DNA of 64,000 nucleotides from JABGPL01 sp964387885 (GCA_964387885.1 CAYLYZ010000016.1:1-64000); one strand, 5' to 3'. Shown: positions 52,024 to 61,127, counted from the stretch's first letter. The notes: a model not told the origin generated them from the letters alone. Program-made: numbers and translations.

Positions 52024-52842
52024 TCACTGATTTTTCAGGAAGAGTTTTCCTTCACGTCTACCAACGGCTTCCATCTTGCGGAGAATCACAATTGAGGTAT
52101 ATACAAATACAACTCCCATTGCTAAAAGAGTTATCAACTCGGTTTTGGGTGTAAACAATGCGGTATAGTATGCTCCGAACATCGTCTGTCGTAACGCATC
52201 AAGACCTAAAGAGACGGGGATTAATGCTGCTGCAGCCGTAGCGACCATAACACCAAGTTGCCTCACCGGAAAATAGAATCCGCCGAGGAAGAATACAGGC
52301 TCCATCATCACCTGCATACCGTAGAATATTCCACGTCCCGCAATGAAAAACAGGGAGCTCATCATCATGCCAAGACCGTAGAGTGCGAGCAACGTAGCGA
52401 GTGAAACAGCCCAAGCCATCAATGGTTCAGTGATATTAAACTGAATCCCAAAAAGAAATCGGCTGGCAACATAAATCATTATCGCCCTGGTACTTGTCAT
52501 GACAATACCACCGAGAGCCATTCCTAACAGGAGAGCCGGTCTCGATAACGGAGCTGCCAGATACAGCGCCAGATTCCCCATCTCCTTTTCCCAGAAGAAC
52601 TGCATCCCCATAGACCACAGCATGTGCATCCAGAATGTGACAACTATACCTCCGAGGACTACAAAACCTGTGTATTCGGGTGGTGCATTCATCGCCCGGT
52701 AAACATACACATAAGCAGCTACGGAGAGAAATGGGAGGAGGGTGTCTCCAATTACCCAGGATAATTCGCGTTGAGCACCAATCACGCGTACATAGGCTCG
52801 TGCAACTGCCACCTTTATGAAATAGCGAACTCCGGTGATCAT
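52024..52842 (-). CDS. ABC-2 type transporter permease
   Basis: A 272-residue permease with about six transmembrane helices (for example LSVAAYVYVYRAMNA, MAWAVSLATLLALYGLGMMMSSLF and LLAMGVVFVYTSIVILRKM). ABC-2 permeases form exporters with an ATPase. It overlaps the ATPase gene by 4 bases. The substrate is unknown. FGIQFNITEPLMAW and FFLGGFYFPVRQLG are typical family segments. Confidence 0.88.
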   Translation of the reverse strand: MITGVRYFIKVAVARAYVRVIGAQRELSWVIGDTLLPFLSVAAYVYVYRAMNAPPEYTGFVVLGGIVVTFWMHMLWSMGMQFFWEKEMGNLALYLAAPLSRPALLLGMALGGIVMTSTRAIMIYVASRFLFGIQFNITEPLMAWAVSLATLLALYGLGMMMSSLFFIAGRGIFYGMQVMMEPVFFLGGFYFPVRQLGVMVATAAAALIPVSLGLDALRQTMFGAYYTALFTPKTELITLLAMGVVFVYTSIVILRKMEAVGRREGKLFLKNQ

Positions 52843-53864
52843 TTACCTGCTTCTTGAGTAACGGCAGAGGTTTCGGTCAATCTACGTCCTGTCATTTTAA
52901 TAAAAACGTCTTCAAGTGTCGGTTCTGATGTTCGCAAATCCAATAGAAGCCTGCCGTCGGAGGTAATTTCATTTATGAATTTACCTGATGCATCTGCGCT
53001 GTCAAGTAATGCTCTGATACTGGTTACCTTTTCGGAAGGATCTGGTGTAGCAACAAGTTTTACAATTCCCTCAAAACTATGCCAGTGTTCAGGAACCGGT
53101 TCATCACCTGAGATTGTCAGCTCAAGCGCGGTCTCCTTCTGTACCATTTTTTTCAGAGCTGCAGGACTATCGCAACCCTGAATTGTACCCTGATCGACAA
53201 TTGCAACACGGTCGCAGAGTTCATCAGCTTCAGCCATGTAATGTGTGGTTAAGAGAATTGTGCTGTCCGGATTTTCCTCCTGCCAGTTGGTGATAAAGTC
53301 CCGAATCTCACGAGCAGCATTCACATCCATACCAACTGTGGGTTCGTCAAGAAACATGACCTTTGGAGCGGTCACGAATCCACGAGCGAAGTTAACCCTT
53401 TGACGCATTCCGGTTGAAAGTTTGTTAACCTTAACACCTTTAAACTTGTCCAAGCCAACAACATGAAGCATTTTCTCAACACGAGGTTTCGCGATCTTCC
53501 AGGGAATGCCGTACAATTCAGTAAACAGACGCAGGTTTTCAGTAGCTGTAAGGATGCCATAACCACAGGTTTCACCACCTGAAACGGTATTGATGATCGG
53601 ACGTACCCTTTTCAGGTCATTAATTGCATCAATTCCGTTAATATATGCTTCACCACTGCTTGGAGACAACAAAGTACTAAGTATCCGGATCAAAGTGGTC
53701 TTCCCTGCTCCATTGGGTCCGAGCAGACCGAACAACTCACCGGGCTTCACCTGCAGATTGACATCATCAAGCGCGACAAGAATCCGACCGGCATCCTTTC
53801 GAGCCATGCGGTCGACTTTGAATGTACGGCTGATTTTAATTGTCTCTATGCTGTATTCGAACAT
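52839..53864 (-). CDS. ABC transporter ATP-binding protein (drug/Na-type, DUF4162 tail)
   Basis: A 341-residue ATPase. Walker A is GLLGPNGAGKTT near 51, signature LSTGMRQRVNFARG, Walker B KVMFLDEPTVGMD. The His switch is TTHYMAEADELCDR. The C-terminal ~100 residues are the DUF4162-like domain seen in CcmA/NatA-type exporters, ending near VFIKMTGRRLTE. It pairs with the permease gene. Exported compound unknown. Confidence 0.92.
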   Translation of the reverse strand: MFEYSIETIKISRTFKVDRMARKDAGRILVALDDVNLQVKPGELFGLLGPNGAGKTTLIRILSTLLSPSSGEAYINGIDAINDLKRVRPIINTVSGGETCGYGILTATENLRLFTELYGIPWKIAKPRVEKMLHVVGLDKFKGVKVNKLSTGMRQRVNFARGFVTAPKVMFLDEPTVGMDVNAAREIRDFITNWQEENPDSTILLTTHYMAEADELCDRVAIVDQGTIQGCDSPAALKKMVQKETALELTISGDEPVPEHWHSFEGIVKLVATPDPSEKVTSIRALLDSADASGKFINEITSDGRLLLDLRTSEPTLEDVFIKMTGRRLTETSAVTQEAGK

Positions 53865-53927
53865 GTTATGGTTTTATGGTGCCGGGTTGTTAAATAAATT
53901 GAATAATCTAAATCTTTGTTTCGCCTT

Positions 53928-54041
53928 GTAGGGTTGAATATTTTCAACCCTTGCGTTTATCTGACGAGTACCACGAGATCAATGGTGACAATCGAATTTA
54001 TCTCAAGAAGGTGAGAAGGGCTGAAAATATTCAGCCCCTAC
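53928..54041. repeat. Inverted pair of GTAG palindromes
   Basis: 53928-53950: GTAG then GGTTGAA/TTCAACC around TATT. 54018-54041: GGGCTGAA/TTCAGCCC around AATA, then CTAC. The GTAG tetranucleotides face outward from the pair, as in BIMEs. Confidence 0.75.
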
Positions 54042-54070
54042 ACACATTTACTCAAACATAACTCGTTTCT

Positions 54071-54159
54071 CCAGGTTACGGGCTAAAGCCCTTGAAACCT
54101 GGCAGAAACAATTTGAATCCGTCTACTGACGGATTGTCGAACAGGAATGTTCGACCTAC
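54071..54159 (-). repeat. Compound GTAG element with three hairpins
   Basis: 54071-54102: outer CCAGGTT/AACCTGG enclosing GGGCT/AGCCC. 54116-54135: AATCCGTC/GACGGATT around TACT. 54136-54155: GTCGAACA/TGTTCGAC around GGAA, then CTAC (54156-54159). Confidence 0.7.
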
Positions 54160-54175
54160 CGGGGTTTAATGTAAC

Positions 54176-55504
54176 CTAAAGACTCCCAACCACATCCGAA
54201 ATAACACCGGCAGCCTTATCAATTTCCTGTGTATTAATCGTCAAAGCCGGTCTGAACCTGATTGAGTTAGTACCGCATGCAAGAACCAGCACACCATTAT
54301 CGAATGCTTTGTTGCGCAGTTCATCACGTTTATCGGGAGTAATTACATCAAACGCACACATCAAACCACGACCACGAGCATTTGATATGATACCTGTAAA
54401 TTTATCCTGGATTTTCTGCAGTTCTCCGAGCATGTACTTACCCATCTCAGCAGCATTGTCGACGAGTTTATCTTCTTCCATGATCTCGAGATAACGCTGA
54501 CAGCGAACCATGTCGATCAGATTGCCACCCCAAGTCGAGTTGATTCTTCCGGAAGTATTAAACACATTTTCATCAACTTCGTCAATCCTGTTACTGGCGA
54601 GGAATCCGCAAACCTGAGCTTTTTTACCAAAGCACATCATATCCGGTTTCAAGTCGTGGTGTTCAAACGCCCACATTTTACCGGTCAGTCCCATACCGGT
54701 CTGGATTTCATCAACGATAAACATTATATCGTTTTCATTGCACAATGACTGCAGCTCGGCCAGGAACTCAGTGCGGAAGTGATTGTCACCACCCTCACCC
54801 TGGATCGGTTCGATGATGAAAGCTGCAAGTGAATTTCCGTGAGTTAGGATTGCATGTTTGAACTGTTCGATGGCGAGTCTTTCACGGGCAAGCAATTCCA
54901 CATGATTTTTCCCCTCGTCCGGGAATTTGATCATCGCATTTTCTATCCGTGGCCAATCGAATTTCGGGAAGAGCTCGGTTTTTCCGCGTTCGGTATTGGT
55001 AATTGACATTGTGTAACCGGATCGACCGTGGAAGGCACGTTTGAAGTGCAGCACTTTCAGGTCGAGCTGCCGAGTCTCCCCTATCATCAGGTTCTTCTTT
55101 GCTTTCCAGTCGAAAGAAGCTTTCAGGGCGTTCTCAACCGCCAGCGCACCACCTGCGATCATGAACAGATGCGACATGTATGATGGTGCAGCCTTCTTAA
55201 AGAAGGTCTTAACGAACTCAGCCTTAAGATCCGTAAACAGATCTGAGCTCGTGACATTATTAATCCCCGCAATCTGCAGGCGGTTAAGTGTACTCCGATC
55301 CTTCAGTTTCGGATGATTAAATCCAACCGGATTCGAGGCAAAACATGTATAAAAATCGAGTAAGTCGCGACCGCTGAGCGCATCATGCATAAACGATCCA
55401 TGACTCTTCTCCATATCCAGCACAAATTCAAAGCCGTCTCCGATCAGATGTTCCCTGATTGTTGGGATGACAGATTCGGGGCTGATGTTACTCTTGTATG
55501 GCAT
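54176..55504 (-). CDS. lat: L-lysine 6-aminotransferase
   Basis: A 442-residue PLP-dependent class III aminotransferase. The first residues MPYKSNISPESVIPTIREHL and FASNPVGFNHPKL are typical of L-lysine epsilon-aminotransferases, which convert lysine with 2-oxoglutarate to alpha-aminoadipate semialdehyde. The PLP lysine is in CFGKKAQVCG, preceded by IVDEIQTGMGLTG. Start ATG 55504 has GGAG 6 bases upstream. The longer frame from 55546 is unlikely. It could feed alpha-aminoadipate toward glutaryl-CoA, whose dehydrogenase is at 16.4 kb, but the middle steps are absent. Confidence 0.88.
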   Translation of the reverse strand: MPYKSNISPESVIPTIREHLIGDGFEFVLDMEKSHGSFMHDALSGRDLLDFYTCFASNPVGFNHPKLKDRSTLNRLQIAGINNVTSSDLFTDLKAEFVKTFFKKAAPSYMSHLFMIAGGALAVENALKASFDWKAKKNLMIGETRQLDLKVLHFKRAFHGRSGYTMSITNTERGKTELFPKFDWPRIENAMIKFPDEGKNHVELLARERLAIEQFKHAILTHGNSLAAFIIEPIQGEGGDNHFRTEFLAELQSLCNENDIMFIVDEIQTGMGLTGKMWAFEHHDLKPDMMCFGKKAQVCGFLASNRIDEVDENVFNTSGRINSTWGGNLIDMVRCQRYLEIMEEDKLVDNAAEMGKYMLGELQKIQDKFTGIISNARGRGLMCAFDVITPDKRDELRNKAFDNGVLVLACGTNSIRFRPALTINTQEIDKAAGVISDVVGSL

Positions 55505-55682
55505 TGTGACTCCTTTTATCTCTTGGTGTATTAATATTCTCTTCAAGAATTATGTGGAAGTTAGTTGAAATTTTTCTTCTATAAAAGCCCGAATTTCCAC
55601 AAGTAATAATATCGGTAAATTGTGGTGTGGTTTGCAAGGGGTTTCAGACGTGGTTTAATTATCAAAGAATAATTCGTATATC
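55505..55682. other. Intergenic region upstream of lat
   Basis: About 178 bases of AT-rich upstream sequence without a clear feature. Confidence 0.4.
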
Positions 55683-55706
55683 GTAGGGGCGAATAATCAT
55701 TCGCCC
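55683..55706 (+). repeat. GTAG palindrome, GGGCGAAT family
   Basis: GTAG followed by GGGCGAAT/ATTCGCCC around AATC. Confidence 0.85.
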
Positions 55707-55715
55707 TTTTCCCTA

Positions 55716-55960
55716 TTAAACAAAATAAATATCATCTTTCCATTTCAATGCATTGAATTGTATGTATTCTGATTTCTCAATAAAGAATTTCTCATCACGA
55801 ATGACATGTTCATAATAATTTCGCTGCCAAACATTTCGAATATTTGTATTTTCATGGAACCATTTGGTTACTCCAATTTTGAATCCGCGGACAATTGAAC
55901 CGATGGTTTTTGAGGTTCCCATAGAACGTTTTCTTCGTAGGGGTGAATAATTATTCGCCC
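55716..55960 (-). pseudogene. C-terminal fragment of a REP-associated transposase
   Basis: Residues MGTSKTIGSIVRGFKIGV to the end (ALKWKDDIYFV) match the C-terminal third of the RAYT at 55970-56479 at about 80% by eye, including the catalytic-type NYYEHVIRDE. The N-terminal two-thirds, with the HUH motif, is missing. In frame, the fragment starts at a GTAG palindrome which is also the 3' flank of the complete gene. A deletion between palindromes explains this. Confidence 0.8.
55937..55960 (+). repeat. GTAG palindrome, GGGTGAAT arm variant
   Basis: GTAG, then GGGTGAAT/ATTCGCCC (one G:T) around AATT. Confidence 0.85.
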
Positions 55961-55969
55961 TTTTCCATC

Positions 55970-56479
55970 TTAAACAAAATATCTATCATCTTTCCAATTC
56001 AAGGCATTGAATTGAATATATTCTGATTTCTCAATAAAGGATTTCTCACTACGAATGATATGCTCATAATAATTTCGCTGCCAAACCGCTTGAATTTGTG
56101 AATGCACACGAAACCATTTTGTTACACCAATTTTGAATCCACGGATGATAGAACCGATTGTTCTTGAGGTTCCGTGTGGGCATTGTGAGGGCGAATGATT
56201 ATTCGCCCCTACAACAATTTCAATGATAAAATGTATATGATTTGGCATGACAATATATTGATGTAATTTTGTTTGTGGGAAGTGATCAGGGATTGCTAAT
56301 ATGCACTTCTCAGCAATTTGTCCAGATTTATTCAGGATCATTTCATCATTTTTAATTTTCCCGAACAAGCATAATTTATTATTTGTGCATATTGTGATAA
56401 AATAAAATCCCTGTTGTGAATAATCAAAATCTTTTAACCGAATTGACCGACGATGATGTTTATCAGGACAGTATTTCAT
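55970..56479 (-). CDS. REP-associated tyrosine transposase (RAYT)
   Basis: A 169-residue Y1 (IS200-like) HUH transposase. HUH metal motif MPNHIHFII, Tyr motif RNYYEHIIRSE near residue 140, and N-terminal HRRSIRLKDFDYSQQGFYF are RAYT signatures. RAYTs act on hairpins marked by GTAG. Here it is surrounded by such palindromes. Its own frame includes one as VGANNHSP (at 56189-56212). It is short enough to be complete. A fragment of a second copy lies downstream. Confidence 0.9.
   Translation of the reverse strand: MKYCPDKHHRRSIRLKDFDYSQQGFYFITICTNNKLCLFGKIKNDEMILNKSGQIAEKCILAIPDHFPQTKLHQYIVMPNHIHFIIEIVVGANNHSPSQCPHGTSRTIGSIIRGFKIGVTKWFRVHSQIQAVWQRNYYEHIIRSEKSFIEKSEYIQFNALNWKDDRYFV
56189..56212 (-). 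repeat. GTAG palindrome inside the RAYT reading frame
   Basis: Arms GGGCGAAT/ATTCGCCC around GATT, followed by CTAC. On the minus strand it codes for VGANNHSP without breaking the frame. Confidence 0.85.
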
Positions 56480-56522
56480 CTATTCGCCCATTGTTTTGAT
56501 TAACATAAAACCAATGTTGCTT

Positions 56523-56546
56523 GTAGGGGCGAATAATCATCCGCCC
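56523..56546 (+). repeat. GTAG palindrome, GGGCGAAT family
   Basis: GTAG, then GGGCGAAT/ATCCGCCC around AATC (one mismatch). Confidence 0.8.
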
Positions 56547-56628
56547 ATTTCAAAATCCAAATATACCTGGTATGCAAAATAATCACCATTCTTCCACCCA
56601 TAATGGAAACTATGTTTTGCGTTGGGAA

Positions 56629-56652
56629 GGGCGAATGATTATTCGCCCCTAC
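56629..56652 (-). repeat. GTAG palindrome, GGGCGAAT family
   Basis: Arms GGGCGAAT/ATTCGCCC around GATT, followed by CTAC, just before the end of the 56668 gene. Confidence 0.85.
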
Positions 56653-56667
56653 TTCTCAACAAACCGG

Positions 56668-58218
56668 CTATCTCACACAAACGACCTTCCGAAATATCTG
56701 TCTCTCACTATTGGAAAGAGCCAGAAAATATACCCCGGACTTGTCACTATGCCATGCAAGGCTATGCCTGCCCTTTGACAATTGCTTTTCAATTAGAGTA
56801 TCCACAAGTCGTCCCCGTATATCGTAAACGGATAGATTTATTTTCCCGTCCTGCGGAAGTTCATAAATAATGTTGATAGAATTATTAAACGGATTTGGAC
56901 TACCATTCAGTGAGAGTGTATATTCCTGCGGTACCAGTTCATCTGGTGCATCAACTCTCCAATCACGATTTCCGGCGAAAACAACTAATTCGTATTCTCT
57001 ACCTCTGCCGCGAGCAATGAAGTCATCTATATCATCTCCGTTATAATCTCCGACACCCCCAATCATGGTGCCTAAGGGGAAAAACTCACCATTGTACTCA
57101 CTTTCAGAATCAATATAAATATCAGCCTCTTCATCCATCCACTGTGAACCAAAATGAATGTGAACCTCTCCCATGACGGGACCACTCACAACCGACATCC
57201 CTGCGGCAATATCACCAATACCGTCACCATTAAAATCACCTCCACATAGTTCCCCTTCACCTTGCCATAATCGACGATGCCCCTCGAGCTCGAGATCGGG
57301 CAACATATCAGGCTCATCACTCCCGAAGAATATCATAAAACCATCATCCATCCGCATGCCTTCTGTTTCAGTATAATACAAACCCCAATCATCATAACCG
57401 TCATCGTTTAGGTCTTGAAGCATTGAGTAGCCATTTCTGATATCTCGAGTGCTCACCCTTCCCTCGAAATGGTCTAATTCAAAACTATAAAAGCAATTAG
57501 TGTCTGGTGGATCTCCACCAAGATACAAAGTATATCGATTGTGTCTTAGAATTAAATCGTCACAACCATCATTATTGAGATCTCCTCCAGTGATCCACGA
57601 AATACCACTACCAAAATATGAAACTTCCCAATCCGGGATTGTATCAAATTCTGCCCCACCATAATAAACTTGGAATCTGTTGTGATAGTTTTCAATAATT
57701 ATTGAAGTTAAAATATCACCAGCACCATCTCCATTAAAATCGAAAGATTTGGAACTCCGTGCAATGCTCGAGATAAAATCATTATTAAGAATATACTCTG
57801 GAATTTGATCAAGAGAGTCACCTCCCTCATACATTACGGTATGGATTTCTATAGGTTCTGCTAAAACTACGGCTAATAATCCAACAAAAGGTTCACGATT
57901 GGGAATTAGATTTCTAATATTCAACATCTCGTGACGTGTGATAACTTCATGTTCCCCTTCAAATAAACCTGCCACATCAAATTGATATCCTATTTCTAAT
58001 CCCATATTTTCACCACCAAAATATAGGTCAATAATATTTTCCTGGCTGTGCATCATAATTTCGTCACAACCGTCCCCATTGTGATCACCTATGTTACAGA
58101 AATCGTAATGGTAAACTCCACCGTTGTGGATTCTTCCGATGACCTCCGGTAGAGCATAATCCTGTGCAGTAGCCGACATAGATAGAAGAAGCAACGATAC
58201 TAAATATTTAATTTTCAT
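56668..58218 (-). CDS. Secreted FG-GAP/VCBS repeat protein with type A sorting domain
   Basis: A 516-residue exported protein. Signal peptide MKIKYLVSLLLLSMSATAQ. Seven or eight calcium-binding FG-GAP/VCBS motifs (IGDHNGDGCDEIMMHS, DFNGDGAGDILTSI, DLNDDGYDDWGLYY, DFNGDGIGDIAAGMS, DYNGDDIDDFIARG) suggest an integrin-like beta-propeller. Sorting domain: GSPNPFNNSINIIYELP to FRKVVCVR. No unusual start. It ends near the RAYT repeat cluster. Confidence 0.88.
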   Translation of the reverse strand: MKIKYLVSLLLLSMSATAQDYALPEVIGRIHNGGVYHYDFCNIGDHNGDGCDEIMMHSQENIIDLYFGGENMGLEIGYQFDVAGLFEGEHEVITRHEMLNIRNLIPNREPFVGLLAVVLAEPIEIHTVMYEGGDSLDQIPEYILNNDFISSIARSSKSFDFNGDGAGDILTSIIIENYHNRFQVYYGGAEFDTIPDWEVSYFGSGISWITGGDLNNDGCDDLILRHNRYTLYLGGDPPDTNCFYSFELDHFEGRVSTRDIRNGYSMLQDLNDDGYDDWGLYYTETEGMRMDDGFMIFFGSDEPDMLPDLELEGHRRLWQGEGELCGGDFNGDGIGDIAAGMSVVSGPVMGEVHIHFGSQWMDEEADIYIDSESEYNGEFFPLGTMIGGVGDYNGDDIDDFIARGRGREYELVVFAGNRDWRVDAPDELVPQEYTLSLNGSPNPFNNSINIIYELPQDGKINLSVYDIRGRLVDTLIEKQLSKGRHSLAWHSDKSGVYFLALSNSERQIFRKVVCVR

Positions 58219-58444
58219 GATATTGCCTATTTAAAACAAAACACCCCACCAAAGCACTATGCCAAGTAGGGCAAACAGAGATATCCTGATCCGCTCGGAA
58301 ATCGAGATGTCCTTCAGTCAGTTGACGAAATAAATCATACAAATAAAGAATTTCCATTAATCAAATCCGCGACAAGAATAGAATTAATAACTAAAAATAT
58401 ATTGCCAATTCTACTTCAATAATTTACTGTACCCAGTTACAACA

Positions 58445-60787
58445 TTAACGTCTCCCCACCCGTACCGCAACCACCCAATTCCCATCCTCATCAATTTCAT
58501 CATCATCTCCACCATAAAACGACTGACCCAGTTCGTAAACTGAGTTATCTAACGTGAACGGGATTGTAATGCCGCGCTCGGTTATTTCGTGGATGGTAAT
58601 TTTGCAGATGGTGCCGAAGTCGCCGAATTCGAGGTCTTCGTCCTGGTTAGTAGGATCTGGGGATGTTAGGGTGTACCAGCCGTCTTCTTCTTCTGTGATT
58701 GTCCAACCTTCACACAATCCCCCTCCGTTCTCGTTGGTTGGTGTGATGGTGATTGGTTTATCTGTTTCGAGACTGAATTTGAATTCGTGGATGTAGCGGG
58801 GGATGTGCTCGCCCCATAGGAATACTTCGGCTTCCTCGTTCTGGATTACGGAAGGTGCACTGAAGGACATGATGCCTTTGATCGTTTCTCCGTAGATAAG
58901 GTTAGGATCTACGAGTTCCGTTAAGGGTGGATTGCTGGTTATGCCCTGATAGGTCACTGATACTCTTACGGAGAATATGTCGTCGACTGGTTCTTTCGGG
59001 GTGATGTAGCTGACCTTGTATTGGCCGCCGAGATCGGTGATTATCTGGTCGAAACGGTCTTCCAGAACATCAATATTCTCAGCATGGACATACGTACCGC
59101 CGGTCTGGTTGGCGATATTTTCCAACACGTCCTCGCGGTGAACCTGGCCGACTCCGATGTTGTAGATGTGGACGTCGCGCTCATGAGCGAGGTTTATCAG
59201 GTCAATCGGCTGGTGAACACTGCTGTTGTCGAATCCATCGGATAAGAAAACTAACGCCCGGATGTCATTTGGATCAGGATCCTGTGAGAATTGCTCAAGC
59301 CCGACGTATACTGCATCCCAGCAGATCGTGAAATCGCTGTAGAAATCGCTGTTTACGAACCTGTCTATGGCTCGCATTGCAGCTTGCTTATTGGTGGTGA
59401 AGGATTGCAGCACGTCCGGATCTTCCTGGGGACGGTGGAATTCGACAACTCCTATACGGTGAGTTTGCCCCATCTGATTGATGAGAGTTCGGGCTCCTTG
59501 AATCATCGTGTTAAAATCACTTTCCTGCTCCTTCATCGAAGCGGAGAAATCCAGCACCAGCATTATATCCATTTCGAAATCGGCAGCAGAGAATAAAAAT
59601 GCATGGCTCTCAAGGTAGTCTATTTCGACATTATTCTCCCAGATTCGAACAGCATCCCATCCCAGATCATTCGGATCGAGCAGGACGGCGTGATTATTCT
59701 GGTCGCGCAACGAAAAGATAAATTGCACAGTGCTCGGAATCTGATGCGCAGGCTGAATATTCTGGAAATGAATTTCCGTCACAGGTTCCCATCCATGAGG
59801 AGGATCAAAGCGGATTGAATAGGCATCGTCAAATATCTGACTATTGGCTGCATCCTGTACTTTGATCGAATACCCCCGGTCTGCAGTCAATCCAACGGAA
59901 TTTGTCCATACATATCTGCCATCATCTTCATCATTAGATCTGTATCGAAAATCGGTCACTATTACTTCTTCTAAAACATTATTGTAATATAGCTCAATAT
60001 TAACAGAATCGCTGACTCCCCGGCTTGCTGACCATGTTATTGGCAGGTCATCTCCGATATTAATGACGTCTCCATCGGATGGACTCAGGATTGTTATATA
60101 GGGCAGACTGATTCGGAAAAGGTCGGAAGATGCTGCCGTTTCAGGTTTGTTGGAATCTGTTATTATCAGTGTGTATCCTACGCCGGCATCGAGCTCGGTT
60201 GAAGGCACCCAGGTGTAATCCCCCGAGGTGGTATCATCCTCCCTGAAATGATAATTACTGACAATTTCCTGCCTGAGAACGTCATTTAAGTAAAGGTCTA
60301 TATCTACGGAGTCATCAACTCCCGGAGTTGCCGACCAGGATATAATTTCTTCATCAAGGATGGCGACAGTTGAATCGCGGGTTGGTTGTATTACGGTTAT
60401 GCCCTGAATTTCGGCGTTGACTGCGAGGTCGTGGGTTCCTCCGTTTGACGAGACCTTAATTGTTCCTGTATTTTGCCCAACCACCAGGAATGTACGATCA
60501 ATAGTAACATTTATACTATCTACTTCACCACTGCATTCACCGGAATCCGGATTAATTGTAATCCACTCTTCTTCAACTTCAATCTCATATTTGAGCTTTT
60601 CGACACCTGATTTAAAAACACCATCGGTATCGCCAATGTTTCTAATGAAAAACGATCCCTGTGTATCCTTAAGTCCAAAATCCATTTCCGCAGGAGTTAC
60701 TTCAAGCCTCGGGCTTGCTTTTCCACATCCGAGAATAAAGATTGAAACTAAAAGCGTTAAAAGCATGCTGCAATAGCATCTTAACAT
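58445..60787 (-). CDS. Lipoprotein with von Willebrand A domain
   Basis: A 780-residue lipoprotein. The lipobox is FILGC near residue 21. The N-terminal half has repeated Ig-like modules: WSATPGVDDSVDIDLYLND and WSASRGVSDSVNIELYYNN form a tandem repeat. vWA domain: LVLDFSASMKEQESD has an intact DxSxS, with LVFLSDGFDNS. C-terminal region (SFSAPSVIQNEEAEVFLWG to NSVYELGQSFY) resembles a cohesin-like fold. Start ATG 60787 follows GGAG 6 bases before. The longer TTG start overlaps this RBS. Role: possibly protein-protein interaction at the outer envelope. Confidence 0.85.
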   Translation of the reverse strand: MLRCYCSMLLTLLVSIFILGCGKASPRLEVTPAEMDFGLKDTQGSFFIRNIGDTDGVFKSGVEKLKYEIEVEEEWITINPDSGECSGEVDSINVTIDRTFLVVGQNTGTIKVSSNGGTHDLAVNAEIQGITVIQPTRDSTVAILDEEIISWSATPGVDDSVDIDLYLNDVLRQEIVSNYHFREDDTTSGDYTWVPSTELDAGVGYTLIITDSNKPETAASSDLFRISLPYITILSPSDGDVINIGDDLPITWSASRGVSDSVNIELYYNNVLEEVIVTDFRYRSNDEDDGRYVWTNSVGLTADRGYSIKVQDAANSQIFDDAYSIRFDPPHGWEPVTEIHFQNIQPAHQIPSTVQFIFSLRDQNNHAVLLDPNDLGWDAVRIWENNVEIDYLESHAFLFSAADFEMDIMLVLDFSASMKEQESDFNTMIQGARTLINQMGQTHRIGVVEFHRPQEDPDVLQSFTTNKQAAMRAIDRFVNSDFYSDFTICWDAVYVGLEQFSQDPDPNDIRALVFLSDGFDNSSVHQPIDLINLAHERDVHIYNIGVGQVHREDVLENIANQTGGTYVHAENIDVLEDRFDQIITDLGGQYKVSYITPKEPVDDIFSVRVSVTYQGITSNPPLTELVDPNLIYGETIKGIMSFSAPSVIQNEEAEVFLWGEHIPRYIHEFKFSLETDKPITITPTNENGGGLCEGWTITEEEDGWYTLTSPDPTNQDEDLEFGDFGTICKITIHEITERGITIPFTLDNSVYELGQSFYGGDDDEIDEDGNWVVAVRVGRR

Positions 60788-61127
60788 TTTGCTCTCCAAA
60801 TGAATTAGTAATTGAACTTAAAGTATTGGTTTTCACAATCTTTCATGTTCATGTGGATACGTAATTTATTAGAATATACTGAGACGAACATCGACAAACA
60901 AGCAAATAATTCTTGTATTATGTGGATTATCCACATCTTAAGCAGTTTATTCATCAGGATTGATTTACTTTTCGGGTATAACTCCCCGTCAATTTCTACC
61001 TGATTTCAGACGACTCATAATCTGGCAGGTTACAATCGTTCTGTTCAATTGAACCTAATCGGGAACAAAAGAGATTGCTTCACTTCGTTCTCAATGACGG
61101 AACTCTCGGAAAAATCCAAAAAACTGA
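60788..61127. other. Intergenic region
   Basis: About 340 bases between the lipoprotein gene and the tRNA-Lys terminator. A short AGAGATTGCTTCACTTCGTTC repeat fragment near 61069 resembles repeats at 32578 and 33835. No gene. Confidence 0.45.

Larger units (their letters stand above)
53865..54175. other. Intergenic palindrome cluster
   Basis: About 310 bases with a facing pair of GTAG palindromes (53928-54041) and a nested three-hairpin block (54071-54159). No gene. Confidence 0.6.

Noticed and set aside
51891..52154. 87-codon plus-strand ORF
   Set aside because: It runs over a repeat and the antisense of the ABC permease gene end, with no RBS.
54176..55504. Complete lysine degradation operon
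   Set aside because: Only the first aminotransferase and, far away, a glutaryl-CoA dehydrogenase are present. Intermediate steps are missing.
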